From: Gluconobacter sp. Dm-62
GTDB lineage: Bacteria; Pseudomonadota; Alphaproteobacteria; Acetobacterales; Acetobacteraceae
Length of the DNA: 64,000 nt
Direction: 5' to 3'
NCBI RefSeq assembly: GCF_018256155.1
Contig: NZ_JAERLY010000005.1
Location: forward strand, 62,001-126,000
The position numbers and the translations under genes are program-made. Shown here piece by piece: positions 44,847 to 53,190 of this stretch. The number at the start of each line of letters is the position of its first letter. Positions within the stretch are counted from its first letter, which is position 1. Below the pieces are notes generated by a model that ran no database searches, was not told where the DNA came from, and worked only from the letters and a program-made list of their open reading frames with translations.

Positions 44847-46418
44847 TCACAGGGGCAGTCCCATGGGTTCATCCTGGAACAGGGCCGCGTCCATGTCCTT
44901 CAGATCGGGCGAGACTTCGAGGTGAGCCGTTGCCTGATCCAGAATGTCCCGCTGCAAGTCGATCCCCGGCGCGATTTCAGTGACCGTCAGCTTGCCACCC
45001 AGCAGCCTCAGAACGCAACGCTCCGTCACATAAGTGATCTCCTGGCCGGTTTCGGTGGCACGGGCTCCAGAAAAGCTGACCTGAGACACTTCAGGCACGA
45101 TCTTGGCGATCTTGCCTTCCTTGTCGATCACAAGACGCCCGTCCTCGATATGCATTTTCGCCCCGGCATTGAAATTGCCAGAGAAGATGATGCGCTTTGC
45201 CCGCGCCGTGATGTCCACGAACCCCCCGGCCCCCGCCGTACGATGAGGCGTAGCGGCGAGACGGCTGACATTCACCGAGCCGTTCTGTCCGATCTCAAGA
45301 AAGGACAGCAGGGAGCAGTCGAAGCCGCCTGCCTGAAAATAGGAGAACTGGTGAGGCGATGCGACAAAGGCCTCGGCGTTACTGGCGCAGCCGAACTTGA
45401 AGTCCAGCAGGGGAATACCGCCCACGGCACCCTGCTCGATCACCCAGGTCACCGCGCCGTGGCGGCCCTCTTCCAGTAGGATACGAGGGACGTTTGCGGA
45501 AATGCCGAAGCCGATATTTACCGCCCAGCCCTGCTTCAGTTCCTGCGCCACGCGGCGTGCCATGACTTTGGATGGTCCGAAATCGGGGATGTCGAACGTC
45601 GAAAGCGGGCGGAAAATCTCGCCGGAAATGGCGGGATCGTAAGCCGTGGCGGTTGTCTGGAGTTGGTCCGGGGCCTCGACGATCACATCGACCAGAATAC
45701 CCGGAACCTTGACGTCATGTGGCTTCAGAGTGCCCTGTGCGGCCACCCGACGGACCTGCGCAATCACGAGGCCACCGTTGTTGTGCGCCGCCAGCGCCAT
45801 TTCCATGGCGCCGAGCGTGGCCCCTTCCTGCTCAAACGTCAGGTTGCCGTTCTCATCTGCCGTCGAGCCGCGGATGATGGCCACATCCGGACGCAATGCC
45901 GGGAAATACAGCCAGTCTTCGCCCTCAAAATCCATATGACGAACGAGCGGGTTCAGCCGTGCCGTCTCGTTCATCGCGCAGCCATCACGCTTCGGGTCCG
46001 CGAAGGTATCAAGCCCGACCTTGGTCAGCACGCCGGGACGCTTTGCGGCCCCTTCCCGCAGCATGTCGAAAATCACGCCGGACGGAACGTTATAGGCGGC
46101 CAGATCCTCCGCCTGAATCCGCTGCCAGATCAGTGGTGGCTCGGCATTGCTCGGCCCCGAAGGATAGGACCCGCCAATAATCTTCGTGATCATGCCCGGA
46201 CGGGCGAGATGGTCCACGCCCTTGGTACCGAACATGTCGCCCGCGGCAATCGGATGGATGGTCGTCAGCTTTGCCGGTGATTTCGTTGCCTCGAAACGCT
46301 GCCCCAGTGCCTCGAGAACCGCGTCAGGACACAGAAGTCCCGAAGACGAATTGACGGCAACCATGGCTCCGTCCTTGATGAGGCTCACAGCCTCGGCCGC
46401 TGTCCTGACTTTCATCAT
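44847..46418 (-). CDS. Acyl-CoA:acetate/3-oxoacid CoA-transferase (YdiF type)
   Basis: This 523-residue class I CoA-transferase moves CoA between carboxylic acids. The N-terminal half contains the NSSSGLLCP loop near residue 18; the C-terminal half has EQGAVGGIPLLDFKFG near 325 with the catalytic Glu, then GGFVDITARAKRIIFSGNFNAG near 395. Its start (ATG 46418, or 46415) is 18 bp from an operator-like element shared with the ACAD operon. With ACAD, ETF and glycerate kinase, it probably activates a sugar-derived or short-chain acid as a CoA ester. Confidence 0.9.
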   Translation of the reverse strand: MMKVRTAAEAVSLIKDGAMVAVNSSSGLLCPDAVLEALGQRFEATKSPAKLTTIHPIAAGDMFGTKGVDHLARPGMITKIIGGSYPSGPSNAEPPLIWQRIQAEDLAAYNVPSGVIFDMLREGAAKRPGVLTKVGLDTFADPKRDGCAMNETARLNPLVRHMDFEGEDWLYFPALRPDVAIIRGSTADENGNLTFEQEGATLGAMEMALAAHNNGGLVIAQVRRVAAQGTLKPHDVKVPGILVDVIVEAPDQLQTTATAYDPAISGEIFRPLSTFDIPDFGPSKVMARRVAQELKQGWAVNIGFGISANVPRILLEEGRHGAVTWVIEQGAVGGIPLLDFKFGCASNAEAFVASPHQFSYFQAGGFDCSLLSFLEIGQNGSVNVSRLAATPHRTAGAGGFVDITARAKRIIFSGNFNAGAKMHIEDGRLVIDKEGKIAKIVPEVSQVSFSGARATETGQEITYVTERCVLRLLGGKLTVTEIAPGIDLQRDILDQATAHLEVSPDLKDMDAALFQDEPMGLPL

Positions 46419-46436
46419 GTTCCAATGCCTTTGTAT

Positions 46437-46458
46437 ATAACTAGTTAGTTACTATAAT
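46437..46458. promoter_or_regulatory. Operator-like element B (CoA-transferase/glycerate kinase operon)
   Basis: CTAGTTAGTTACT at 46442-46454 is the exact reverse complement of the 13-mer in element A (43448-43460). Its flanks are AT-rich and partly symmetric (TATAA before, TATAA after). It sits 18 bp upstream of the CoA-transferase start and overlaps where its promoter should be, suggesting one repressor controls both operons. Confidence 0.65.
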
Positions 46459-46466
46459 TCCGAATA

Positions 46467-46496
46467 AAAAAGCCCGGCCCGACAGCACGGCTTTTC
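46467..46496 (-). terminator. Terminator of the sndh-sdh operon
   Basis: AAAAGCC at 46469-46475 pairs with GGCTTTT at 46490-46496; on the minus strand the stem runs into a T6 tract (complement of the A-run at 46467-46472). It lies about 40 bp after the sdh stop, separating it from the CoA-transferase promoter. Confidence 0.65.
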
Positions 46497-46535
46497 CGCT
46501 ATCCCGTGTTTTCAGATGATGCGGGAGACCCCGGT

Positions 46536-48131
46536 TCAGGCGTTCCCCTGAATGAAGTCTGCTGCCCGCTCGCTGATCATAATCGTCGCGGCATTCGTGT
46601 TGGACCCCAGCAGCGAGGGCATGACCGAGCTGTCGCAGATCCTGATGCCTTCAAGGCCATGCACCTTCAGGCGCGGATCGACGACGGACATGTCATCCCG
46701 GCCCATCTTGCAGGTGCATGTCGGATGATAGGACGTCCGGCCATGTTCCCGCGCATAGTCACGATACATCTGCATCGTCGGCTGTTTACCGCTAAAGAAA
46801 CAGGTCTTCCTGATGTGCTTCTGCAAGGAGGGCTGGGAGAACATCTCGTAGCTCAGCCGCACACCTTCCGCAGAGGTTTCAAGATCAGCGGGGTCGCCCA
46901 GAAAATTGGGATCGACCAGCGGATTGAGCCTCGGATCCGCCGAACGCAGCCGGACGGTTCCGCGTGACTTCGGCCGCAGCACATAGCTGTTCAGCGTGAT
47001 GCCGGACGTGCCTTTGGGAACGGACGTCACCCCTGCTTCCGCTCCCGCACCGGCGAGAAAATGGAACTGCAGATCAGGCACTTCCGAAGACGGGTTCGAG
47101 TACCAGAATGCACCGCCTTCAACCACGTTGGACGCAACGGGGCCCGAGTTGAACATCGTGTATTCAAGACCCGCCCAGAGCATCCAATGCAGCTTGCGGT
47201 ATTTGTCGAAGCTCTCATCCGTCTTAAGTTCAGCCACGATATCCACGCCGAAATGGTCCTGGAGGTTCTCCCCCACGCCAGGCAGATCCTGAACGACGGA
47301 AATCCCCTTTTCCCGCAGATGCGCGGCAGGACCGACGCCTGACAGCATCATCAGCTTTGGTGTTCCGATGGCGCCTGCGGTCACGACGATTTCCTGCGTG
47401 GCCTCGGCCGTCTCAAGAGTGCCATTCGCAATGTACTGCACGCCCGTAGCCCGCGTTCCATCGAACACGATCTTCAGAACCAGTGCACGCGTCACGACTG
47501 TGAGGTTTTTGCGCCCCAGAGCCGGACGCAGATATCCCACAGCCGTGGAGCAGCGCCGGTTGTTCCGGATGGTCATCTGATAGATGCCGGCTCCGGCCTG
47601 CGATGCGCCATTGAAGTCGGGATTGTAGGGCAGCCCCAGTTCCTGACAGCTCTGGACGAAGGCGCGGCTGGTAGGGTTCGGCTCTGCAAGATTGGAAACT
47701 CCCAGCGGTCCGTTCGTCCCATGCCAGTCCCCTGCGAAAATCGCATTTCCTTCGGAGCGGATGAAGTATTTCTGGACGTCCCTGAAGCTCCACCCATCAG
47801 CACCTTCCGCAGCCCAGCGGTCGAAATCGGACGGATGCCCCCGCGTGAAGACCTCCGCATTGATGGACGACCCACCACCCAGAACCCTTCCCTGCACATA
47901 AGGGATCTGCCGGTTATTCGCATTTTTCTGCGGTTCCGTCAGAAGATCCCAGGTGTGCGGGCCGGTGGTCATCTTCGCGAAACCGACCGGCATATGAATC
48001 AGAGGATGCGTGTCCCGTTTGCCCGCCTCGATGAGACAGACACGGACGGAAGGATTTTCGGAAAGGCGAGCTGCGAGAACACAGCCAGCCGAACCGCCAC
48101 CGACAACGATGTAATCAAAGCCGCTCGTCAT
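46536..48131 (-). CDS. sdh: GMC-family FAD oxidoreductase, probable L-sorbose dehydrogenase
   Basis: This 531-residue flavoenzyme has [19 protein letters not shown] at the start (FAD Rossmann), [17 protein letters not shown] near 80, [17 protein letters not shown] near 255, and [10 protein letters not shown] plus [13 protein letters not shown] at the C-terminus, where the His and Asn act in catalysis. It belongs with choline/alcohol dehydrogenases. The size and position directly after a 498-residue aldehyde dehydrogenase match the Gluconobacter L-sorbose dehydrogenase that makes L-sorbosone, as I recall. There is no signal peptide. Alternatives are choline or glycol dehydrogenase. Confidence 0.78.
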   Translation of the reverse strand: MTSGFDYIVVGGGSAGCVLAARLSENPSVRVCLIEAGKRDTHPLIHMPVGFAKMTTGPHTWDLLTEPQKNANNRQIPYVQGRVLGGGSSINAEVFTRGHPSDFDRWAAEGADGWSFRDVQKYFIRSEGNAIFAGDWHGTNGPLGVSNLAEPNPTSRAFVQSCQELGLPYNPDFNGASQAGAGIYQMTIRNNRRCSTAVGYLRPALGRKNLTVVTRALVLKIVFDGTRATGVQYIANGTLETAEATQEIVVTAGAIGTPKLMMLSGVGPAAHLREKGISVVQDLPGVGENLQDHFGVDIVAELKTDESFDKYRKLHWMLWAGLEYTMFNSGPVASNVVEGGAFWYSNPSSEVPDLQFHFLAGAGAEAGVTSVPKGTSGITLNSYVLRPKSRGTVRLRSADPRLNPLVDPNFLGDPADLETSAEGVRLSYEMFSQPSLQKHIRKTCFFSGKQPTMQMYRDYAREHGRTSYHPTCTCKMGRDDMSVVDPRLKVHGLEGIRICDSSVMPSLLGSNTNAATIMISERAADFIQGNA

Positions 48132-49627
48132 TACGAAATCCAGTGCGAACGTTTGCCAGTCTCGATATGGACAGACTTGATCTGCGTGTATTCCTCGACG
48201 CCATACAGGCCGGACTCACGCCCCCATCCCGACTGCTTGAAGCCACCCAGAGGCGTCTCGGGACCACCGCTCATGATGGTGTTGACCCAGAAACGGCCTG
48301 CGCGAACGCGACGCGTCACCGCCAGTGCCTTGTTGATATCCTTGCTCCAGACCGATGCGGCGAGGCCGTAAACCGTGTCATTGGCAATTGCGATCGCCTC
48401 ATCAACCGTATCGAAATGGAAGGATGCCAGAACCGGGCCAAAGATCTCGTCACGCGCGATACCCATGGAGGGCTTCACGTCAGTGAAGAGCGTCGGCTGG
48501 ATGTACTGGCCGTTGCCGAAATCGACGATCCCGCCACCGCAAAGGAGCTTGGCACCCTCGGCCTTGCCCTTCGCGATATAGTCAAGAATGGTCTTGTTCT
48601 GCGCTTCGGTCGTGATGGCGCCGATCTGCGTTTCCGGATCAAACGGGTCTCCGACGCGGATCTTTTCCATTTTCGCGACAACGAGACGCTCGAACTTCTC
48701 GGCAACGGACCGTTCAACGATCAGGCGGCTCGACGACACGCAGCATTGCCCGGTGTTGAAGCTGATCCCGAAGGCCACGGCATCGGCTGCGTCTTCAAGG
48801 TCACTGTCCGCAAACACCACGATGGGGTTTTTGCCACCCAGTTCGAGGCCGAGCTTCTTGAGGTTGCTGTCAGCCGCCGCATGAATGCAGGACTTCCCAA
48901 CTCCCGTGGAGCCGGTAAAGGACAGCATGTCGATGTCCTGATGCTCAGTCATGGCCTGACCGATCGTGCGACCCGTTCCCGTTACAACATTGAATACGCC
49001 TTTCGGCAGACCTGCATCCGCAAGAACTTCCGCCAGAAGAAGCGTCGTGGCGCTTGTCACTTCGGCAGGCTTCACGACCAGCGTGCAGCCGGAAGCGAGA
49101 ATGAACGGCGCGCGCTCGCACAGGATCATGAACGGGAAGTTCCAGGGCGTGATCAGACCAACAACGCCAATGGGTTCCCGCAGGACCATACCGAACAGCC
49201 CCCCCCCCAGATTGTTGAACGTATCACCATGCAGCAGACGTGCAGCACCGGCAGCCATTTCAAAACAGGCGATACAGTGATCGATCTCACCCTTGGCTTG
49301 ACTGATGGGTTTGCCGTTTTCGAGAACCTCCCAGTAAGCAATGTCGTCGCGGCGCTCGCGCAGCAGGCCCGCAGCCTTCAGAAGAACCGCGGCACGGTCC
49401 GCGGATGGCAGACCCGACCAGCTTCCATTCTCAAATGCGCGACGTGCAGCAGCTACGGCCTCGTCAAGGTCTTCACGGGTGCAACGCGGAATACGGGTGA
49501 CGGGAACATCATGAGCCGGCGAAGACCGATCGAAGAATTCCTTACCTGCGTGCCATTCTCCATCAATAAAGAATCCGAACTCACGCGGCTTTAACGGTAA
49601 AGATATATTTTTTGCGACAACATTCAT
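48131..49627 (-). CDS. sndh: NAD(P)-dependent aldehyde dehydrogenase, probable L-sorbosone dehydrogenase
   Basis: This 498-residue ALDH oxidises an aldehyde to an acid. It has [16 protein letters not shown] near 165, [15 protein letters not shown] near 240, [14 protein letters not shown] near 263 with the catalytic Glu, and [16 protein letters not shown] near 295 with the nucleophilic Cys. The length is exactly that reported for Gluconobacter L-sorbosone dehydrogenase, which forms 2-keto-L-gulonate. Its stop abuts the sdh start (TGATG). A run of ten G on the coding strand (49199-49208) encodes part of NLGGGLFG. The SDH/SNDH pair is divergent from a TetR regulator. Confidence 0.85.
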   Translation of the reverse strand: MNVVAKNISLPLKPREFGFFIDGEWHAGKEFFDRSSPAHDVPVTRIPRCTREDLDEAVAAARRAFENGSWSGLPSADRAAVLLKAAGLLRERRDDIAYWEVLENGKPISQAKGEIDHCIACFEMAAGAARLLHGDTFNNLGGGLFGMVLREPIGVVGLITPWNFPFMILCERAPFILASGCTLVVKPAEVTSATTLLLAEVLADAGLPKGVFNVVTGTGRTIGQAMTEHQDIDMLSFTGSTGVGKSCIHAAADSNLKKLGLELGGKNPIVVFADSDLEDAADAVAFGISFNTGQCCVSSSRLIVERSVAEKFERLVVAKMEKIRVGDPFDPETQIGAITTEAQNKTILDYIAKGKAEGAKLLCGGGIVDFGNGQYIQPTLFTDVKPSMGIARDEIFGPVLASFHFDTVDEAIAIANDTVYGLAASVWSKDINKALAVTRRVRAGRFWVNTIMSGGPETPLGGFKQSGWGRESGLYGVEEYTQIKSVHIETGKRSHWIS

Positions 49628-49946
49628 GAGACTTCTTCCTGCTGACTATGGGGCCGTCATCCCTTTTTTCAATGTACAGCCCGATTTTTATTCTTCTGAC
49701 CTGGAAACCCCGAGAGATATTACAACGTACGATTTCCGTTCCCGGACGATCCTCACTTGCATTTGACCGGAGGCGCTCGGGTTCTAACTTCCTAACGCCT
49801 AATGCACCGTATAGTTACTTACACATATCGCAGGGGTGCACCAGCATGAAATCACGTTACGTTGATATTTTTTCTCACTTTAAGTGTGATTTTATGGGCT
49901 GCTTTTCTTTTGGGGCGGTTTCCCTCAAAAAGAGCGTCCATGTTGA
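49628..49946. promoter_or_regulatory. Divergent promoter region, sndh-sdh / TetR regulator
   Basis: This 319 bp spacer is AT-rich and has no convincing gene. It contains TAGTTACT at 49812-49819, an 8-mer also present in operator-like elements A (as AGTAACTA) and B. The sequence around it is less palindromic. TetR genes commonly repress themselves and the divergent operon from such spacers. Confidence 0.55.
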
Positions 49947-50627
49947 GTGCGGAACAAGCCCCTGATGCCCCTTGAGAAAAGCAGACCGTCCTCCTCCTCT
50001 ACGAAAAAGCGTGTTAGGGACGCGGAGGCCACAAAATTACGCATTCTCGAAGCAGCCAAGAAAGAGTTTGCAAAGAATGGGCTTGAAGGCGCACGGGTCG
50101 ACGCAATTGCTCTGGATGCCAACGCAAACAAGCGCATGCTGTATCACTATTTCAAAAGTAAGGACGGGCTCTTCAGGACGGTTCTGGAACGAGAATATCT
50201 TAATATCCGGGCTGAAGAGACCAAGCTGGATCTTGAGAACCTACCACCCAGAACAGCTCTTGAAACGCTCGTTCGCTTTACATGGGAATACTACATTGCA
50301 AATCCCGAGTTCATTACCCTCGTAAACAGCGAAAATCTCTGCAAGGCCGCGCATATCAAGAACTCCCCTACCCTGAAGACGATCAGCCAGAAATTCGTTC
50401 GTCGTATCCAGTCACTTCTGGATCGGGGGGTTCGAGAAAACGTCTTTCGCGAAGGCATTGATGCTGCACAGCTGAACATCACGATTGCCTCGATAAATTA
50501 CTATTATTTTACGAACCGCTTCACCGGATCGGTAATCTTCGAGCGGGATTTTACGGCGCCCGAGGCGTTAAAAGAAAGAATTACCTTTAATATCGAAACG
50601 ATATGCCGTCTGGTTTGCAAGAACTGA
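49947..50627 (+). CDS. TetR/AcrR-family transcriptional regulator
   Basis: This 226-residue regulator has a TetR DNA-binding domain at about residues 25-75 (LRILEAAKKEFAKNGLEG, then ALDANANKRMLYHYFKSKDG) and a helical ligand-binding C-terminal half ending IETICRLVCKN. The style is that of members with a TetR_C-type domain (FTWEYYIANPEFITLVNSEN). The start may be GTG 49947 or ATG 49965; GGAA at 49951-49954 supports the latter. Divergence from sndh-sdh and shared operator-like elements nominate it as the local repressor of the sugar/CoA operons. Confidence 0.88.
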   Translation: MRNKPLMPLEKSRPSSSSTKKRVRDAEATKLRILEAAKKEFAKNGLEGARVDAIALDANANKRMLYHYFKSKDGLFRTVLEREYLNIRAEETKLDLENLPPRTALETLVRFTWEYYIANPEFITLVNSENLCKAAHIKNSPTLKTISQKFVRRIQSLLDRGVRENVFREGIDAAQLNITIASINYYYFTNRFTGSVIFERDFTAPEALKERITFNIETICRLVCKN

Positions 50628-50899
50628 CGGTGATTTTTTATTATGAAAATCTTCCCTTACACCTCTGAATTCAGGGTCTATTTCTCCCTACAATACGACA
50701 AATATTGAATCCGGGTTACAAATTATAATCTCGTTTCGTCATTTTTCGCTTGCATCATCGATCGATGTAACGTCTATCTGATTGTGGCAGGTGCTCTTAA
50801 GCGAGTTTTCGACGCGTGTTGCGTCATTCGTTCTCCTTAGGTGTTATGATTTCGTGCGTATTTTGTGCACGACTGCTATTGTTAAAAAGGAGCCTCGTT
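50628..50899 (+). promoter_or_regulatory. Upstream region and likely long leader of the cold-shock gene
   Basis: This 272 bp region before cspA has no gene. Cold-shock mRNAs in many bacteria carry long structured leaders that control translation by temperature, and the spacing and AT-rich start fit that. A strong AAGGAG ribosome site lies at 50887-50892. The transcription start cannot be located from sequence alone. Confidence 0.45.
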
Positions 50900-51106
50900 A
50901 TGGCAACAGGCACCGTAAAATGGTTTAACTCCACCAAGGGCTTTGGTTTCATCCAGCCTGACAACGGTGGCCAGGATGCGTTCGTTCACATCTCTGAACT
51001 CGAGCGCGCCGGAATGCACACCCTCAACGAAGGTCAGCATGTCTCTTACGAGCTCGAGTCTGGCCGCAACGGCAAAACATCGGCAGTGAGCATCAAGGCA
51101 ATCTGA
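50900..51106 (+). CDS. cspA: Cold-shock protein (CspA family)
   Basis: This 68-residue single-domain RNA/DNA-binding protein has MATGTVKWFNSTKGFGFIQP, including RNP1 (KGFGFI at 13-18), and DAFVHISELERAG with RNP2. It melts RNA secondary structure in the cold or in growth transitions. ATG 50900 follows AAGGAG seven bases upstream; the longer frame from 50816 is not used. A strong rho-independent terminator follows. Confidence 0.95.
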   Translation: MATGTVKWFNSTKGFGFIQPDNGGQDAFVHISELERAGMHTLNEGQHVSYELESGRNGKTSAVSIKAI

Positions 51107-51137
51107 TTGCCCTGATGTACATTTCGATGTGCAGAGA

Positions 51138-51162
51138 GCCGCCCGTAAGGGCGGCTTTTTTT
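51138..51162 (+). terminator. Rho-independent terminator of cspA
   Basis: GCCGCCC at 51138-51144 pairs with GGGCGGC at 51149-51155 around GTAA, followed by seven T at 51156-51162. It is a textbook terminator 31 bp after the stop. Confidence 0.95.
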
Positions 51163-51461
51163 ATGCCCGGATTTTAGCGGCCAGCGACGTTGTAGAGGTC
51201 TCCCCCCCCCCTCGCTTCGGCATATCCGAAAATTCAGCGTAGCTAAATCTGCCATGCGCCCCGTCCCGATAGGCTCAGCTTCGCCATCACGCTGTCCGGA
51301 ACAACAAGAACTTCAGATTCAAAGTTCTTATCCCCCTACCTTCAGAGCATACAGGCGACGGCCGCCTTTGATCCTGAGATTGATATCAGTGACATCAACC
51401 GGGTCGGCCGCCTGCACTCAGTCTTTTATTCGTCAGCATCCTGATCTGCACATAAGGCCGT
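51163..51461. other. Intergenic region without a recognisable gene
   Basis: About 300 bp between the csp terminator and the convergent dehydrogenase end. It holds a ten-base C tract (51202-51211) and an 8-bp inverted repeat, AAGAACTT 51307-51314 with AAGTTCTT 51323-51330. Short frames here lack any family signature. It may contain the dehydrogenase terminator or a decayed segment. Confidence 0.6.
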
Positions 51462-52538
51462 TTAGCCCTGCTGTTGATAGACCTGTCCGTAGCGGTTGGC
51501 GAGATAAGCGGCCAGCGGAATATCCTCCTGACGGACAAAGCCCTTTGAAGGGATCTTGCCCTCTGCCAGCAGATCCAGAACAGCACAGATGGATCCTGCC
51601 GTCGTAAGCTGGATGGCAGTACGATATCCGCCCATAAACTCACCGGCATAAATGGTGCGGGCCAGAGTTTCCTGCTGCTGTCTGCCATCCCGCATTCCGG
51701 TGACGATCACCGACAAAACTACCAGATCCTGTGCCGTTCCAGGAATGGCATGCGTAAAAATGTCCTGGAGGATGTGCCGCCGCTCTGACAGACGCAGGTC
51801 CGACAGGAGGACCTTCATGATATCGCGATGTCCCGGATACCGCATGGTACGGTAATTGAGTTCCCGAACCCGACCATCATAGGTTTCACAGAGTGAGCCC
51901 AGGCCACCGGATGTATTGAAAGCCTCGTAGGTAACGCCATCGACCCCAAGGGTTTCCGTGCCTTCAAGAGCGGGAACGAGAGTGCGTCGGCCGCTGACAA
52001 TGGCCTCACACGGCTCAATATACTCGTTGATCAGGCCTTCCGTACTCCATGTCAGGTTGTATCCCAGAGCATTGGAGGGGAAACGCGGCAGTGCTCCGAC
52101 ACGCAGCCGGATCGTATCGACCTCGTCAAAATGTCCTGCCAGATCGTGCGCGGCAATGGAGACAAAACCGGGCGCCAGACCACATTGGGGTATGAACGCG
52201 CTCGATGCACCTTCGGCCAGCGCCCTCACATCCTTCGTGGACGCGACGTCTTCGGTCAGATCCAGATAATGAACCCCGGCCGCCGCGGCAGCTTTTGCGA
52301 CAGTCCGCGTCAGGTGAAAGGGAAGCGCGGACAGAACAGCGAACTGACCTTTCAACAGGTCCGGATCAAGGCCCTGAGCGATATCGGCTGTCCGGCGGGC
52401 AATCCCTTCAGGCAGCTTCAGGCTGTTGAGATAGTCTGCATGACAATCGAGCAGTGTCACACGGTATCCGCCGTGATGAAGAAGCTCTGCGATGGCTGAA
52501 CCGATCTTGCCTGCGCCTGCGACTGTAACCTGCTTCAT
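51462..52538 (-). CDS. Saccharopine dehydrogenase-like oxidoreductase (lysine dehydrogenase type)
   Basis: This 358-residue protein has a Rossmann start, VTVAGAGKIGSAIAELL, and the LYS9/lysine 6-dehydrogenase pattern SALPFHLTRTVAKAAAAAGVHYLDLTED near residue 70 and FIPQCGLAPGFVSIAAHDLAG near 115. The C-terminal domain includes GTETLGVDGVTYEAFNTSGG near 195. Enzymes of this group act on lysine, saccharopine or related amino acids with NAD(P). It diverges from an Lrp/AsnC regulator, which typically responds to amino acids and so supports an amino-acid substrate. The exact reaction is not established. Confidence 0.8.
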   Translation of the reverse strand: MKQVTVAGAGKIGSAIAELLHHGGYRVTLLDCHADYLNSLKLPEGIARRTADIAQGLDPDLLKGQFAVLSALPFHLTRTVAKAAAAAGVHYLDLTEDVASTKDVRALAEGASSAFIPQCGLAPGFVSIAAHDLAGHFDEVDTIRLRVGALPRFPSNALGYNLTWSTEGLINEYIEPCEAIVSGRRTLVPALEGTETLGVDGVTYEAFNTSGGLGSLCETYDGRVRELNYRTMRYPGHRDIMKVLLSDLRLSERRHILQDIFTHAIPGTAQDLVVLSVIVTGMRDGRQQQETLARTIYAGEFMGGYRTAIQLTTAGSICAVLDLLAEGKIPSKGFVRQEDIPLAAYLANRYGQVYQQQG

Positions 52539-52659
52539 GGTCGTATCCTGTTCCGGAAGTGTTACGGACAGGATCAGGGTCGAAGCCGACGGATCTCAAG
52601 TGGCAGCATGACGGCGAAAAGGCATTCCCAGCGGCAGATTGCCGTCTATAACAGGCAGA

Positions 52660-53088
52660 ATGACGGACCCGACTGACCAAGCCCTTCTTGATATACTGCG
52701 TCGCAATGCGCGCATTCCCACTGCTGCTCTGGCCCGCAGGCTGGGAATGTCACGCACGACTCTGCAGGGGCGCATGGAGCGTCTGGAACGGCAGGGGCAT
52801 ATTCGCGGCTACACGCTCCTCGAAAGTCCGGATGAGGATCTGGTACGCGCCCATGTCTCGATCGTCATCACGCCAAGACATAGTCAGAAAGTGGAACGGG
52901 ACCTGAAAATGCTCCCCGAACTGCGGGAGCTTCATGCGGTCAGCGGCGCCTCCGACCTGATCGCTCTTCTGGGGGCCTCTACAACCGAAGACATCAATCG
53001 TGCCATTGACGATATCGGCCAGCTTGAAGGCGTGGAACGGACGGTCTCGGCGATTATCCTGTCGACGCGCTTTCGAAAGGGACGTTGA
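52660..53088 (+). CDS. Lrp/AsnC-family transcriptional regulator
   Basis: This 142-residue regulator has an N-terminal helix-turn-helix (ALLDILRRNARIPTAALARR, then MSRTTLQGRMERLERQG) and a RAM ligand-binding domain (LVRAHVSIVITPRH to VERTVSAIILSTRF). It is probably local, controlling the divergent lysine/saccharopine dehydrogenase-like gene in response to an amino acid. ATG 52660 gives the normal start (MTDPTDQALLDIL); the frame opens at TTG 52639. Confidence 0.88.
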   Translation: MTDPTDQALLDILRRNARIPTAALARRLGMSRTTLQGRMERLERQGHIRGYTLLESPDEDLVRAHVSIVITPRHSQKVERDLKMLPELRELHAVSGASDLIALLGASTTEDINRAIDDIGQLEGVERTVSAIILSTRFRKGR

Positions 53089-53190
53089 GACAGGCTACAG
53101 AAGGCTTCCCATCAGAAACGGCTTGATTTCAATATTGTCCGCTGTCCACTCTTCAAGAAACTGACGTTTACCGCTCATGACGGAGCCCGG

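Noticed and set aside
43478-44983. 501-codon plus-strand frame opposite glycerate kinase
   Set aside because: It is antisense to a kinase with clear MOFRL motifs and has no recognisable domain.
48143-49594. 483-codon plus-strand frame opposite the aldehyde dehydrogenase
   Set aside because: It exists only because the sense gene is GC-rich; the sense ALDH has all catalytic motifs.
51163-51461. Possible small gene or degraded element after cspA
   Set aside because: Frames of 29-118 codons here lack start signals or family features; the region also holds a homopolymer and a short inverted repeat.
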